Assembly (NCBI GenBank): GCA_015064725.1
Contig: SVRQ01000002.1
Span: 1-64,000, forward strand
Reading direction: 5' to 3'
Length of the DNA: 64,000 bases
From: Oscillospiraceae bacterium
Lineage (GTDB): Bacteria > Bacillota > Clostridia > Oscillospirales > CAG-272
Below are positions 1 through 7,126 of this stretch, piece by piece (position 1 is the first letter of the stretch; each line of letters begins with the position of its first letter). Both the position numbers and the translations under genes were made by a program. The notes beneath the pieces were generated by a model. It was not told the origin of the DNA. It made no database searches and saw only the letters and a list, made by a program, of their open reading frames with translations.

Positions 1-117
1 AATTAAACCCATTTTCAGATGGTCTATTGAAAGATAGGGGTATTTATATTTTTCAAGCAGTTTTTGAGCAAGGGCGGTTTTGCCTGTATGCGATGCTCCG
101 GTAATTAAAATAATCAT
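1..117 (-). CDS. P-loop nucleotide-binding protein (kinase-like), N-terminus only
   Basis: Only the first 39 codons are in the window; the rest lies beyond base 1. The reading begins MIILITGASHTGKTALAQ, which holds a Walker A loop (GASHTGKT) directly after a hydrophobic first strand. This is the arrangement of small kinase-like P-loop proteins (AAA_33/adenylate-kinase type). An SDHL/SIDHL-type segment with Asp follows near residue 34, where such proteins often bind substrate. The start is supported by an AGGTGA Shine-Dalgarno 6 nt upstream. Substrate and exact family cannot be told from this fragment. Confidence 0.75.
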   Translation of the reverse strand, partial: MIILITGASHTGKTALAQKLLEKYKYPYLSIDHLKMGLI

Positions 118-249
118 TATCTCACCTGCAAATTCTTATTTATGGTTTTGTTTTATCGCCAGTTTCGCCTTTGTATTACAAAGACTTCGGGCAAAGCCCA
201 TACCCCTATTCATTATATAACAAATCAGCAGAGAAAGCAAGAGTTATAT

Positions 250-440
250 TCCGACTTCGTCGGAGTGATATGATCGCGTACGCGATCGTGATATTGAAGC
301 CTTACGGCTTCAGTGATATTTTATTCGCCTCCAAACTCGCGTAGCGAATACCACTCGGCGATAGCCGAATATCACTGCGAAGCAATAGAACTCGCCGCAG
401 GCGAATAAAACTGCCCAACTTCTTTATGAGAAGTTGGGCA
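250..440. repeat. Array of short hairpins joined by constant 7-nt linkers (intergenic 118-477)
   Basis: The 360-bp gap between the truncated kinase and the membrane protein holds no gene. It carries successive hairpins: 250-264 (TCCGAC/GTCGGA), a perfect 16-bp palindrome at 272-287, 295-312 (TGAAGCC/GGCTTCA), 337-347, 355-368 (TCGGC/GCCGA), 376-384, 392-404 and 412-440. The linkers between the first units are GTGATAT (265-271, 288-294, 313-319). Past about 330 the same linker appears on the other strand (ATATCAC at 369-375; variants at 348-354 and 385-391). Stem sequences differ from one another while the linker stays fixed. A sister array lies at 59785-59930. Confidence 0.8.
412..440 (-). 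terminator. Probable terminator of the 478-1662 gene
   Basis: A perfect 12-bp stem (TGCCCAACTTCT, 412-423, with 429-440) and 5-nt loop. Read on the minus strand it lies downstream of the stop at 478 and is followed by GTTTTATT. It also forms the right end of the hairpin array. Confidence 0.65.
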
Positions 441-477
441 AGGGAGGCTTTTTATGTAATGTAAATTTATTAAAACC

Positions 478-1662
478 TTAATTATACTTGCTTTTTACCT
501 CTATGCAGTCAAGCTCAAGGGAGCGCAAAAATCCCGTGGCGTTAAAAAGCTTATAGCCCCAAAATTCCTCGCCCGTGTCGATGGGGCGCGTTCTGCCGCC
601 TTCGCCAACGAAAATTTTAAGCGGAGTGGGGCAAACTATAAGTATTTTGCGCTTTTCGCTTTCAAAGGAATATTTCGTGCTGTGCATATAGCTGAAAAGC
701 TCGAACTGCCTGAATTTGAGCGTGTGAACGTAAACGGCGTTGCCTTCGCTGTCGAATATCATCCTTGCGCCGCGGCTTACGCTTGCAAGCAGCTCGCAGG
801 AGTAGGTCTTGCCGTTTGCCGTGACCGTAAAATTCTCTCCCGCACGCGGGAAGAATATGGAACGATACGGCTTTTTCACCTCGGAAAGCTCGAAGCCTTC
901 CTCCTTGCAGGTCTTTCTAAGATTTTTGAGGAATTTTTGCCTTATTTTTATCGCTCTTATATAATGTATTGCAAGGATAAGCACGATGACGGCGATTATC
1001 GTCGGCAAAAATGACTTTACAAGGAAAACGGCTATGCTCGCGCCGGCGAAAACGAACGGTATTAGCTGAAAGCCTACGGGGTAAACAAAGCATATGAGAG
1101 CTATCCTGCCCAAAAAACGCAAATATTCAAAAATGCGCTTTTTCTGTTTTCCTGCGGATATGCGCGAAGCGAGCCAATTTTTGCGTACAGACGCTCTTAC
1201 AAGTATCTGTACTGTAAATATAAGAGGCAGCATCACCGCCCACGATACAAGGCTTGCATAGAGCGCGCTCTCCGCAGGAAGCAGGATCTTTGCTATATCT
1301 GCGTATAAAAGCTCATAAGGGGTGAGCATAACGAAAGCAAATATACATATCGTTTCTATCCAAAAATCCGGGGAGCGCAATATGCCGGAACATTCACGCC
1401 AAAAACCCTGCGTGCGCCGATCTCCTTGGAGAAACGCTTCCTTTGCGGAAAGATCGAACTCATAGAAGGCGCGAACAGAGCTTTGAAGAGAAAGGAGTAT
1501 TGCAAGCACGCCTCCTGCCGGCAATATATTCTCCGAAAGCATATCCTCAAACCTATCGCGGAATACGTTGATGGAGGCACAGGCCACGAGCGCGAACAAA
1601 AGGTAACAGGCAAGAGCGCGCAGGATATGTGTAAATATAAATTTTACGTTAAATGTTCTCAT
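478..1662 (-). CDS. Multi-pass membrane protein of unknown function
   Basis: A 394-residue protein I do not recognise. About six hydrophobic segments are visible in the first 250 residues: an N-terminal helix after TFNVKFIFTHI, paired helices around residues 100-160, and a long hydrophobic stretch near 190-250. A soluble, mostly charged C-terminal part of roughly 140 residues follows and contains several short beta-like stretches. I placed the start at the ATG at 1662 because AAAAGGA sits 6-7 nt upstream. An in-frame codon 12 residues earlier has no ribosome-binding site. The gene begins only about 30 bp after the hairpin ending the upstream lipoprotein gene, so it may depend on read-through. 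No enzyme motif was seen. Confidence 0.75.
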   Translation of the reverse strand: MRTFNVKFIFTHILRALACYLLFALVACASINVFRDRFEDMLSENILPAGGVLAILLSLQSSVRAFYEFDLSAKEAFLQGDRRTQGFWRECSGILRSPDFWIETICIFAFVMLTPYELLYADIAKILLPAESALYASLVSWAVMLPLIFTVQILVRASVRKNWLASRISAGKQKKRIFEYLRFLGRIALICFVYPVGFQLIPFVFAGASIAVFLVKSFLPTIIAVIVLILAIHYIRAIKIRQKFLKNLRKTCKEEGFELSEVKKPYRSIFFPRAGENFTVTANGKTYSCELLASVSRGARMIFDSEGNAVYVHTLKFRQFELFSYMHSTKYSFESEKRKILIVCPTPLKIFVGEGGRTRPIDTGEEFWGYKLFNATGFLRSLELDCIEVKSKYN

Positions 1663-1690
1663 ATAATGTCCTTTTAAATATATAACGAAA

Positions 1691-1718
1691 AACTCCATAG
1701 GCGTGCGCCTATGGAGTT
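1691..1718 (-). terminator. Hairpin after lipoprotein gene
   Basis: A perfect 12-bp stem (AACTCCATAGGC / GCCTATGGAGTT) with a 4-nt loop lies just past the stop of the 1739-2119 gene on the minus strand. Only a short T-run follows, so termination is probably partial. That would let the next gene (1662) be transcribed. Confidence 0.65.
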
Positions 1719-1738
1719 TTAAAAAAGCTTATAATAAA

Positions 1739-2119
1739 TTATTTTGCTTTTGTGAAAGTAATACCGTTGATCTTGATAGTGCCTGCATCTTTGTCTTCAG
1801 CGAAAGAAAATGTACCGCTGTAAACCTTGCTGTCTTCAATATCGAAAACGATAGAGAGAGTACCGTCTGTAGCTTCTGTGATCTCGTATGTGCCCTGGTA
1901 TTCATCAGTATCGGAGCCTGTGATGAAGTTAGAAGTTGTAACTGTGATAGTTACTTTGCTGCCGCTGAATGTGTAGGACGTTTTTGCACCTGCAAGGCCG
2001 AGGAAGTCACCTTCGGAAGAATATGTACCGGAGAGCGTCTTACCGCAGGATGCGAGAGCGAGGCAAGCCATAGCCATAACGAGTGCGAGAGCGATAACTC
2101 TTGTGATTTTCTTTGTCAT
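1739..2119 (-). CDS. Small secreted lipoprotein, unknown function
   Basis: A 126-residue predicted lipoprotein. The N-terminus is MTKKITR followed by a hydrophobic stretch and the lipobox LASC (Cys near residue 25), so the mature protein should be anchored to the outer face of the membrane by a diacylglyceryl-Cys. The mature part is rich in Thr, Ser, Gly and Asp and alternates polar and hydrophobic residues, suggesting a small beta-barrel or sandwich like other short Clostridia lipoproteins. The ATG at 2119 is chosen because GGAGG stands 7 nt upstream; an ATG five codons earlier overlaps that Shine-Dalgarno itself. A consensus promoter lies upstream. The family is not recognised. Confidence 0.8.
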   Translation of the reverse strand: MTKKITRVIALALVMAMACLALASCGKTLSGTYSSEGDFLGLAGAKTSYTFSGSKVTITVTTSNFITGSDTDEYQGTYEITEATDGTLSIVFDIEDSKVYSGTFSFAEDKDAGTIKINGITFTKAK

Positions 2120-2171
2120 AACAAAATCCTCCATATAATATAGTTTTTCCGATATTTTATCGGTTAATAAT

Positions 2172-2199
2172 ATTATATACTAAATTAAGATTTTGTCAA
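2172..2199 (-). promoter_or_regulatory. SigA promoter for lipoprotein gene
   Basis: On the minus strand TTGACA (2194-2199) and TATAAT (2172-2177) are separated by 16 bp, about 50 bp upstream of the lipoprotein start. Both hexamers match consensus. Confidence 0.8.
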
Positions 2200-2265
2200 G
2201 CAATCAAATCTTACGAAAGTCTTAATTATTTGTTCACAAATTTAATCGTTTGTTAACAAACCGTG

Positions 2266-2964
2266 TTAAATTCTCTTACCTGCCTTTACGTTTTCGATAA
2301 CGTGGTTGATGTCATCGCAAAGTCTGTCGGAGGCGGATACCTTTTCCGTGGGTATGCGGACAAGCTCTTTTTCGCCCGCTGTGATAACGATGAAGGAAAG
2401 CTTGGATTTCGTTCCGTCCTCAAAGGTCTTTTCTTCCGTTACCGTGCCGACGTTATCTATATCCTCGTAAACGTACTCCGCTGTTGTTTCCGTTTCGGTC
2501 TCGTCGATAAGAGAGATCTTCTTCTGCGCTGTGAAGATGCCCGTGTTCGTGAAGATAAGAGCCGTTGCGGTATATATGGAGGTGCGCATACGTCTGTCCG
2601 TTCTTTCGCGGCGGAAGAGCGCGCCCTCGTCATAAGTATAATCGCCTACGACCGTGGGCTTGACAGTGCGGATGAGGGAATCTTCAAGCCCTGTTTCTTC
2701 CGCAGTCTTTTCCTCGTATTTTTCAAGCTTGCGTGCCACCGCTTCGTCAAGCTCTCTGCCGGAGGAACGGTAGGAAAGCGGAACGAATGCGATAGCCGCG
2801 CCTGCCGCTATCATAAGCACTGCGGGCGTCATAAGGAAGCGTCCGAAGCCGCGGAAGACGAAGTTGAATGCGAAAAGCACAAGACCCAGACCGAGAATAC
2901 AAACGCCTATGTAAAAATGCTTATCGTTGCTTTGGAAATACTTTAAATTCTTTTTAAGATCCAT
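2266..2964 (-). CDS. Membrane protein with two helices and a soluble C-terminal domain, unknown
   Basis: A 232-residue protein. Two membrane helices (about residues 18-36 and 42-62) form a short hairpin, followed by a roughly 165-residue cytoplasmic domain. It contains strand-like segments such as TALIFTNTGIFTAQKKISL and KLSFIVITAGEKELVRIP, reminiscent of membrane-attached PH/YcxB-like domains, though I cannot assign one. The ATG at 2964 has AAAGGAG 5-6 nt upstream. It stands between the EamA transporter and the lipoprotein, all on the minus strand, with gaps too large to call an operon. Confidence 0.75.
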   Translation of the reverse strand: MDLKKNLKYFQSNDKHFYIGVCILGLGLVLFAFNFVFRGFGRFLMTPAVLMIAAGAAIAFVPLSYRSSGRELDEAVARKLEKYEEKTAEETGLEDSLIRTVKPTVVGDYTYDEGALFRRERTDRRMRTSIYTATALIFTNTGIFTAQKKISLIDETETETTAEYVYEDIDNVGTVTEEKTFEDGTKSKLSFIVITAGEKELVRIPTEKVSASDRLCDDINHVIENVKAGKRI

Positions 2965-3112
2965 AATTTGCTCCTTTCGGGAAACGTAAAAAATATTGTC
3001 ACACTTTAAAGAGTGTTAAAATGGGATTTAGGTTGGCTTTTTTGAAAAAAACAAAGTTAGCCTATGCATAATTTCATTTTACCAAAAGCTTCCCTGTAAA
3101 TCAAGAAAAATT

Positions 3113-4006
3113 TTACTGTTTTTTTGTTTTTTCCGGGAGCTGGGAAACGATGGTTGCGGTGAACATAAGCAAGCATCCCACAGCCTCGTAAGCGGAAGGT
3201 ATCTGAGAAAGGATGATAGCGCCGCCGAGGATAGCGAAAACGGATTCGAGGCTCATAATTATGGAGGCAACGGTGGGGCTTGCGTATTTTTGCCCGATTA
3301 TCTGCATCGTATAAGCCACACCGCAGGAAAGAACGCCCGCGTATCCGATGGGAAGCCAGGAGGAAAGTATTGCGGAAACGGAGGGTTCTTCAAAGATAAA
3401 CGTGCAGGCAAGGGAGATAAGACCCGCCGTGAGCATCTGTATCATAGAGATACGCACGCCGTCAAGCCCTTTTGCAAACTTATCCACGGCAAGTATATGG
3501 AAGGAGAAAACGAGCGCGCAGAGCGTTACGAGAATATCGCCCACGGACATAGAGAAGCCCTCCCCCGTCATACAGAGAAGATAAAGACCGACAAGCGCAA
3601 GAGCAATGCAGAACCAAAGGCGTCCGCCGACCTTTTTGCCTGCGAAAAGACCGAGCAGCGGAACTATCAGGATATAGAGCGCTGTCAGAAAGCCGGCGTG
3701 GCCGACGCTTGTGTAAAGTATGCCTATCTGCTGGAGCGCGGCGGCGGCAAAAAGGAACACGCCGCATATCATACCTGCAAAAAGTGTTTTTTTATCCAAA
3801 AAGCGTTCGCTTTCGTCTTTCTTTTTCCTTACATTGTAGGAAACTAGCGAAACGGGAAGCAGAACAAGCGCGGCAAGGAGCATTCTGGATGCCTGAAAGG
3901 TAAAAGGACCTATCTTTTCCATACCCTCGCTTTGCGCCACGAACGCAAAGCCCCATATCATAGCGGTCAACAGCAATATTATGCTGCCGCGAAAATTGTT
4001 TTTCAT
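3113..4006 (-). CDS. EamA/DMT-family transporter
   Basis: A 297-residue integral membrane protein of the drug/metabolite transporter superfamily. It has about ten hydrophobic helices in two related halves, the first starting GSIILLLTAMIWGFAFVAQS (the IWG motif is typical of EamA repeats). The second half carries the conserved LSCGVAYTMQIIGQKY and SLESVFAILGGAII segments found near the end of EamA domains. It is likely an exporter of a small metabolite or amino acid; substrate cannot be inferred. The start at 4006 has GGAAGAGAG upstream. A TTGATT-17-TAAAAT promoter precedes it, so it is probably monocistronic, diverging from the small membrane peptide gene at 4146. Confidence 0.9.
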   Translation of the reverse strand: MKNNFRGSIILLLTAMIWGFAFVAQSEGMEKIGPFTFQASRMLLAALVLLPVSLVSYNVRKKKDESERFLDKKTLFAGMICGVFLFAAAALQQIGILYTSVGHAGFLTALYILIVPLLGLFAGKKVGGRLWFCIALALVGLYLLCMTGEGFSMSVGDILVTLCALVFSFHILAVDKFAKGLDGVRISMIQMLTAGLISLACTFIFEEPSVSAILSSWLPIGYAGVLSCGVAYTMQIIGQKYASPTVASIIMSLESVFAILGGAIILSQIPSAYEAVGCLLMFTATIVSQLPEKTKKQ

Positions 4007-4042
4007 AGTATTATCTCTCTTCCGATGAAAATTTCGTATAAA

Positions 4043-4071
4043 ATTTTATCACAGCGGTAAAATAAAATCAA
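4043..4071 (-). promoter_or_regulatory. Promoter for EamA transporter
   Basis: Minus-strand TTGATT (4066-4071), 17-bp spacer, TAAAAT (4043-4048), about 37 bp upstream of the start codon. Confidence 0.65.
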
Positions 4072-4084
4072 GTGTTTAGGCGTA

Positions 4085-4113
4085 TTGATTTTGTCCCTCG
4101 GTCGTGATATTAT
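4085..4113 (+). promoter_or_regulatory. Promoter for small membrane peptide
   Basis: TTGATT (4085-4090), 17-bp spacer, TATTAT (4108-4113). It lies 33 bp upstream of the ATG at 4146 and back-to-back with the EamA promoter. Confidence 0.6.
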
Positions 4114-4145
4114 TAAATTAAAATAAATTGAAAAAAGGTAATACA

Positions 4146-4283
4146 ATGGGAATTTCAACATATATTATTTTGGGTATAATAATATCGCTTGTCTGTCTTT
4201 CGGTATATTCAACGGTCAGCTTCAACAGAAAATGCGAAAAAAGAGAGCGCGAGGAACGTGAAAAACGTGATAATGACAAGTAA
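4146..4283 (+). CDS. 45-residue single-pass membrane peptide
   Basis: A short reading frame (45 aa) beginning MGISTYIILGIII. One hydrophobic helix (about residues 5-25) is followed by a strongly charged tail of alternating Lys/Arg/Glu (KCEKREREEREKRDNDK). The layout, a short outside end, one helix and a charged amphipathic cytosolic tail, is that of small membrane-associated regulatory proteins. An AAAAAGG sequence 5 nt upstream is a modest ribosome-binding site and a plausible promoter precedes it. It is not homologous to anything I recognise, so coding is likely but not certain. Confidence 0.6.
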   Translation: MGISTYIILGIIISLVCLSVYSTVSFNRKCEKREREEREKRDNDK

Positions 4284-4341
4284 AAAAATGTGTGTAGAAA
4301 AAAATCGTTGTTTTTTGTTGGAAAAGACAATTAAATAATAC

Positions 4342-4370
4342 TTGAAAGAAATCACTCTGCGGTATATACT
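4342..4370 (+). promoter_or_regulatory. Promoter for rubredoxin gene
   Basis: TTGAAA (4342-4347), 17-bp spacer, TATACT (4365-4370). The rubredoxin ATG follows 60 bp later. Confidence 0.7.
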
Positions 4371-4430
4371 ATAAACATAAAAGCACTTAGCTTATAATTC
4401 ATTAACAGATTTTAAAGGAGAAATAATTTT

Positions 4431-4595
4431 ATGAAATACGTATGCACACTTTGCGGCTATATTTACGATGAAGCTACAGGCGACGAACACGAAGGCATCG
4501 AACCCGGCACGGAATGGGAAGAACTCCCCGAAGATTTTGAATGCCCTCTCTGCGGCGCAGATAAGTCCCTTTTTGAAGAAGCCGAAGAAGAATAA
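4431..4595 (+). CDS. Rubredoxin
   Basis: A 54-residue protein with the two rubredoxin knuckles: CTLCGY at residues 5-10 and CPLCGA at 38-43, whose four Cys bind one iron. Between them are the family signatures IYDEATGD and LPEDFECP. The length equals that of classical rubredoxins (52-54 aa), so it is a free-standing single-domain protein acting as a one-electron carrier in the cytosol. In anaerobes it is usually linked to oxygen/peroxide reductases. It ends in an acidic tail (EEAEEE). AAAGGAG stands 9 nt before the ATG. It has its own promoter and is followed by a terminator, so it is monocistronic. No partner reductase is adjacent. Confidence 0.96.
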   Translation: MKYVCTLCGYIYDEATGDEHEGIEPGTEWEELPEDFECPLCGADKSLFEEAEEE

Positions 4596-4600
4596 ATTAC

Positions 4601-4625
4601 AAGACCGCGCAAGCGGTCTTGATTT
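4601..4625 (+). terminator. Rho-independent terminator of rubredoxin gene
   Basis: Stem AAGACCGC/GCGGTCTT (4601-4608, 4613-4620), GCAA loop, then GATTTTT. Confidence 0.85.
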
Positions 4626-4651
4626 TTGTATATTTTCAGAAAATCTTTTTG

Positions 4652-4687
4652 CAAAATAAAAATGCCCCGAAGGGCATTTTTATTTTG
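4652..4687. terminator. Bidirectional terminator between convergent genes
   Basis: A perfect 16-bp stem (4652-4667 with 4672-4687) around a CGAA loop, A/T-rich on both outer flanks. It lies 3 bp from the stop of the minus-strand M56 peptidase gene and just past the rubredoxin terminator. Confidence 0.85.
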
Positions 4688-4690
4688 CGA

Positions 4691-6391
4691 TCATTCAACC
4701 GTTACGCCTATTCTTGCAAAGAGCGTCTTCCAGAAGAGCTGAGTATTCTGCCAATAATCGCTCTCGAGGTCGAGCTTGCCTTCGTACCAATTTTCGTTGT
4801 ACAAATGTCTTGTTTCGTAGAATTTTTGGTAGTCATACGAACCGTTCTCGTTCGTAAATCTTTCGAGATTGAGGAAAGGACCTTCGTACGTTCCGTAATG
4901 CTCGGAATACGGTCTTGTTTCGAGTAAATACTTATATTCATCGGATTCAAGATATTCGTTATATGCATCTTCCATATATATGGTTTCGAATACAAAGGCT
5001 GTGCTGAAAAGCTCTTTCACAAGCTCCTCGTCGGAAAGCACTCTTATTTCAACCGTACCGTCGGGCATATCGACTATGTCAACTCCGATACCGTTTGCGG
5101 CAAGAGCGGGACGGGCATCGCTTTGTACTTTCCAATTCTCCCCGTTGTGCTGGATGAGGAGAATGGTTTTTCCGTTGTATTTCCACGTCTGATCGCTTAA
5201 TTCGTGTATCTGACCTTGGCTCAGACCGTAAGGCGTGGAGGTATTGAAATAGCGGTCGGCGAGCTCTTCTTTTTCCTCGTCGTTGTATCCGTAAAGGCTC
5301 AGCTCCTCCCAACCGAGGAATTGATCCTTTATATCCTGCTCGGAAAGTACGTTTGCTTCTTCCGTTGCATTGTTGGAAGCGGGAACAACGGCGGCGTAAA
5401 CCACGGAGGAGATAAGCGTGAGCGCAAGCACCGTGGCGATGGCGAACGCGGTCAATTTTTTGCTTTTTTGAGTTAATATATTGTCAAGTCGTTTTTTCAT
5501 TTGGACTTTACCTCCTTTAAAAGTATTAAATATGAAGCTTTTGTTTACGGAGGCGGTCGTAACAAGCAAGCGGCAATAGCGCTTTCTTTCCTCAAGATCG
5601 CCTCCGCTTAAAAATTCTTCGTCGCAGGCTTGCTCCAAAAGATTTCCCATAGCGCGGATAAATACGTGCATTATCGGGTTAAACCAATAAAGAGAGAAGA
5701 GAAGTGCCAAGAACGCTTTTGCAAAATTATCTTTTCTTTTGCAGTGCGTAAGCTCGTGCCCGAGAATGTAGGCGGCATCCTCTTTTGTTATCTTATCCGA
5801 AATGACGATAGTCTTTTGGCAAAAGCCGAACGTAAGGGAAGAGCCGACGGCATAGTATGGGCAAACGAGAAGGCGAGGGGCTTTTTTCACGCAGAGCTTT
5901 TTGCAAAGCTTGCTATATTCGCTCGCTTCTTCCTCTTTTGGTGCGCGTCCGCACCTCTGCAATACCTTTGCCGCTCTGCAGTAGCGGAAAAGCGTGCAGG
6001 AAAGAGCAAGAAAAAAGCCGATGATATAGAGTGCAAAAATTACTGCTTCTGCGGGAAATGCGTGCTCGTTTCCGTTTGGTGCGGATGCTTGCGGCATCTG
6101 CTCTCGCTCCGCCGGAACGGCTTGATCTTCGTCCGCCGGAATGTCGAAAACGTAGGGCGGGGAAAGCGGCACGTCCGTTTCCGCTTCATAGCCGAGAGCA
6201 GTAAGCGCACTTTCGGGTATCTCCACGCGGAAAAGCGGTATTTTTATCGGCAGGATAAAGCCGATAACGAGCAGCCAGCCTATAAAATACCTGCCCACGG
6301 CGCATATCTTGCTTTGCAGCGCGCTGTTTGCAAGCAGGAAAACGAGTGCTGCCGCACTTGCAAGAGCTATATGCGTTATGACGGTATGCAT
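4691..6391 (-). CDS. BlaR1/MecR1-type M56 sensor metallopeptidase
   Basis: A 566-residue membrane-bound zinc peptidase of family M56, the signal-transducing partner of BlaI repressors. Membrane helices lie near residues 5-25, 33-52, 112-133, 224-246 and 311-335. The zinc motif HELTH is at 212-216 in the cytosolic loop, followed by the CDEE segment near 256-259 that supplies the third ligand. After the last helix comes a roughly 230-residue extracellular part. It shows no SxxK/KTG penicillin-binding motifs and is unlike the BlaR1 sensor domain, so its signal is probably not a beta-lactam. The gene starts 4 bp after blaI ends, forming a repressor-sensor operon. No beta-lactamase gene is nearby. 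Confidence 0.9.
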   Translation of the reverse strand: MHTVITHIALASAAALVFLLANSALQSKICAVGRYFIGWLLVIGFILPIKIPLFRVEIPESALTALGYEAETDVPLSPPYVFDIPADEDQAVPAEREQMPQASAPNGNEHAFPAEAVIFALYIIGFFLALSCTLFRYCRAAKVLQRCGRAPKEEEASEYSKLCKKLCVKKAPRLLVCPYYAVGSSLTFGFCQKTIVISDKITKEDAAYILGHELTHCKRKDNFAKAFLALLFSLYWFNPIMHVFIRAMGNLLEQACDEEFLSGGDLEERKRYCRLLVTTASVNKSFIFNTFKGGKVQMKKRLDNILTQKSKKLTAFAIATVLALTLISSVVYAAVVPASNNATEEANVLSEQDIKDQFLGWEELSLYGYNDEEKEELADRYFNTSTPYGLSQGQIHELSDQTWKYNGKTILLIQHNGENWKVQSDARPALAANGIGVDIVDMPDGTVEIRVLSDEELVKELFSTAFVFETIYMEDAYNEYLESDEYKYLLETRPYSEHYGTYEGPFLNLERFTNENGSYDYQKFYETRHLYNENWYEGKLDLESDYWQNTQLFWKTLFARIGVTVE

Positions 6392-6395
6392 AAGC

Positions 6396-6782
6396 TCACC
6401 CTTTCCTTTCCGTTTTTTTGTCTATCCATTCAAGAAGCTCTTTGGAGTCTTCCTCGGAAAGACCTTTGCCATCGTAAAATGCGTTGATAAGGCCCATAAA
6501 AGAGCCGCCGTAAAGCTTGTTTACGATCTTTTTTGCCTCGGAGGAGTGGTACGCATCCTCTGCGACCTCCGCTTTCCAAAGGCGCTCTTTTCCTTTCTTC
6601 ACGGAAGAAAGGAAGCCCTTTTCCGTAAGGCGCGAAAGCATTGTAAGAACCGTCGGCGCTTTCTTGTCCGTTTGCATTTTTGAAAGTATCTCCGTCGTGG
6701 GTACAAATTCCTTGCCGCATTTCCATACGGCGTCCATAACCTCAAATTCCGCATCCGGAAGGCTTATAAGTTCTTTTTTCAT
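6396..6782 (-). CDS. BlaI/MecI/CopY-family transcriptional repressor
   Basis: A 128-residue winged-helix repressor. The N-terminal half reads ISLPDAEFEVMDAVWKCG and then TVLTMLSRLTEKGFLSS, the helix-turn-helix and wing region of BlaI. The C-terminal half is the dimerisation helix pair, with the cleavage/hinge area normally cut by the M56 partner. The second ATG (6782) is preferred because AGGAG lies 8 nt upstream of it but only 2 nt from the first ATG (6788). It is transcribed with the M56 peptidase gene 4 bp downstream. Two TACA-NN-TGTA operators overlap or flank its own promoter, so it is almost certainly autorepressing. Confidence 0.95.
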   Translation of the reverse strand: MKKELISLPDAEFEVMDAVWKCGKEFVPTTEILSKMQTDKKAPTVLTMLSRLTEKGFLSSVKKGKERLWKAEVAEDAYHSSEAKKIVNKLYGGSFMGLINAFYDGKGLSEEDSKELLEWIDKKTERKG

Positions 6783-6823
6783 ATGCATCGCTCCTATCGC
6801 ATTTTGTTTTTCTCTTCACTTAT

Positions 6824-6852
6824 ATTTTACACTTGTAGAAAATAAAAGTCAA
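6824..6852 (-). promoter_or_regulatory. Promoter of blaI-like/M56 operon
   Basis: Minus-strand TTGACT (6847-6852), 17-bp spacer, TAAAAT (6824-6829). The first operator overlaps the -10 end of this promoter. Confidence 0.8.
6828..6837. promoter_or_regulatory. BlaI-type operator 1
   Basis: TACACTTGTA, a TACA-NN-TGTA dyad matching the known BlaI/MecI half-site pair. It overlaps the -10 element and spacer of the promoter. Confidence 0.8.
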
Positions 6853-6862
6853 GCACATTTTT

Positions 6863-6872
6863 TACAAATGTA
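6863..6872. promoter_or_regulatory. BlaI-type operator 2
   Basis: TACAAATGTA, a second TACA-NN-TGTA dyad 35 bp (centre to centre) from operator 1, just upstream of the -35. Both copies are followed by GAAAA. Paired dyads are the usual arrangement for BlaI operators. Confidence 0.8.
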
Positions 6873-6997
6873 GAAAAACAGCCGTTTGCATAAACGGTGC
6901 TTGGATGTTTTGTGTATTTCCCACAGAGCTTTTCGGAAGAACGCATTGGAGCTTTAGAATAAAACTGAAAAATATTGCATATTTTTTGTGAAAATTA

Positions 6998-7026
6998 TTG
7001 ACATATAAATATCAAGTGTGTATAAT
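6998..7026 (+). promoter_or_regulatory. Consensus SigA promoter of the aromatic biosynthesis operon
   Basis: TTGACA (6998-7003), exactly 17 bp, TATAAT (7021-7026). Both hexamers are perfect consensus, so initiation should be strong and control must come later, consistent with the attenuator that follows. Confidence 0.9.
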
Positions 7027-7072
7027 TAAACAAAAAGCGGGCAAAAAAGCCGCATAAAGAAAGGGCAATATA

Positions 7073-7126
7073 ATGAAAACTATGTATTATTATTCTATGC
7101 GATTTTATTATACTGCATCTTTGTGA
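7073..7126 (+). CDS. Tyr/Phe-rich leader peptide of the aromatic operon
   Basis: A 17-codon reading frame, MKTMYYYSMRFYYTASL, preceded by AAAGGG 8 nt upstream and 47 nt after the -10 box. Six of its 17 residues are Tyr or Phe, in blocks YYY and FYY. That is what is expected of a ribosome-stalling sensor of charged tRNA-Tyr/tRNA-Phe. It lies directly ahead of a terminator with a competing antiterminator (7175-7257) and a Phe/Tyr biosynthetic operon. By analogy with the Enterobacteria pheL and trpL leaders, its role is attenuation rather than a function as a protein. Coding is inferred from composition, position and RNA structure. Confidence 0.85.
   Translation: MKTMYYYSMRFYYTASL

Noticed and set aside
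250-440. CRISPR array
   Set aside because: The constant parts are 7 nt and the variable parts are palindromes of 9-18 nt, unlike CRISPR repeats of 24-40 nt with unique spacers; no cas genes.
4691-6391. Beta-lactam resistance sensor
   Set aside because: The ectodomain has no penicillin-binding motifs and no beta-lactamase gene is near; only the regulator family is assigned.
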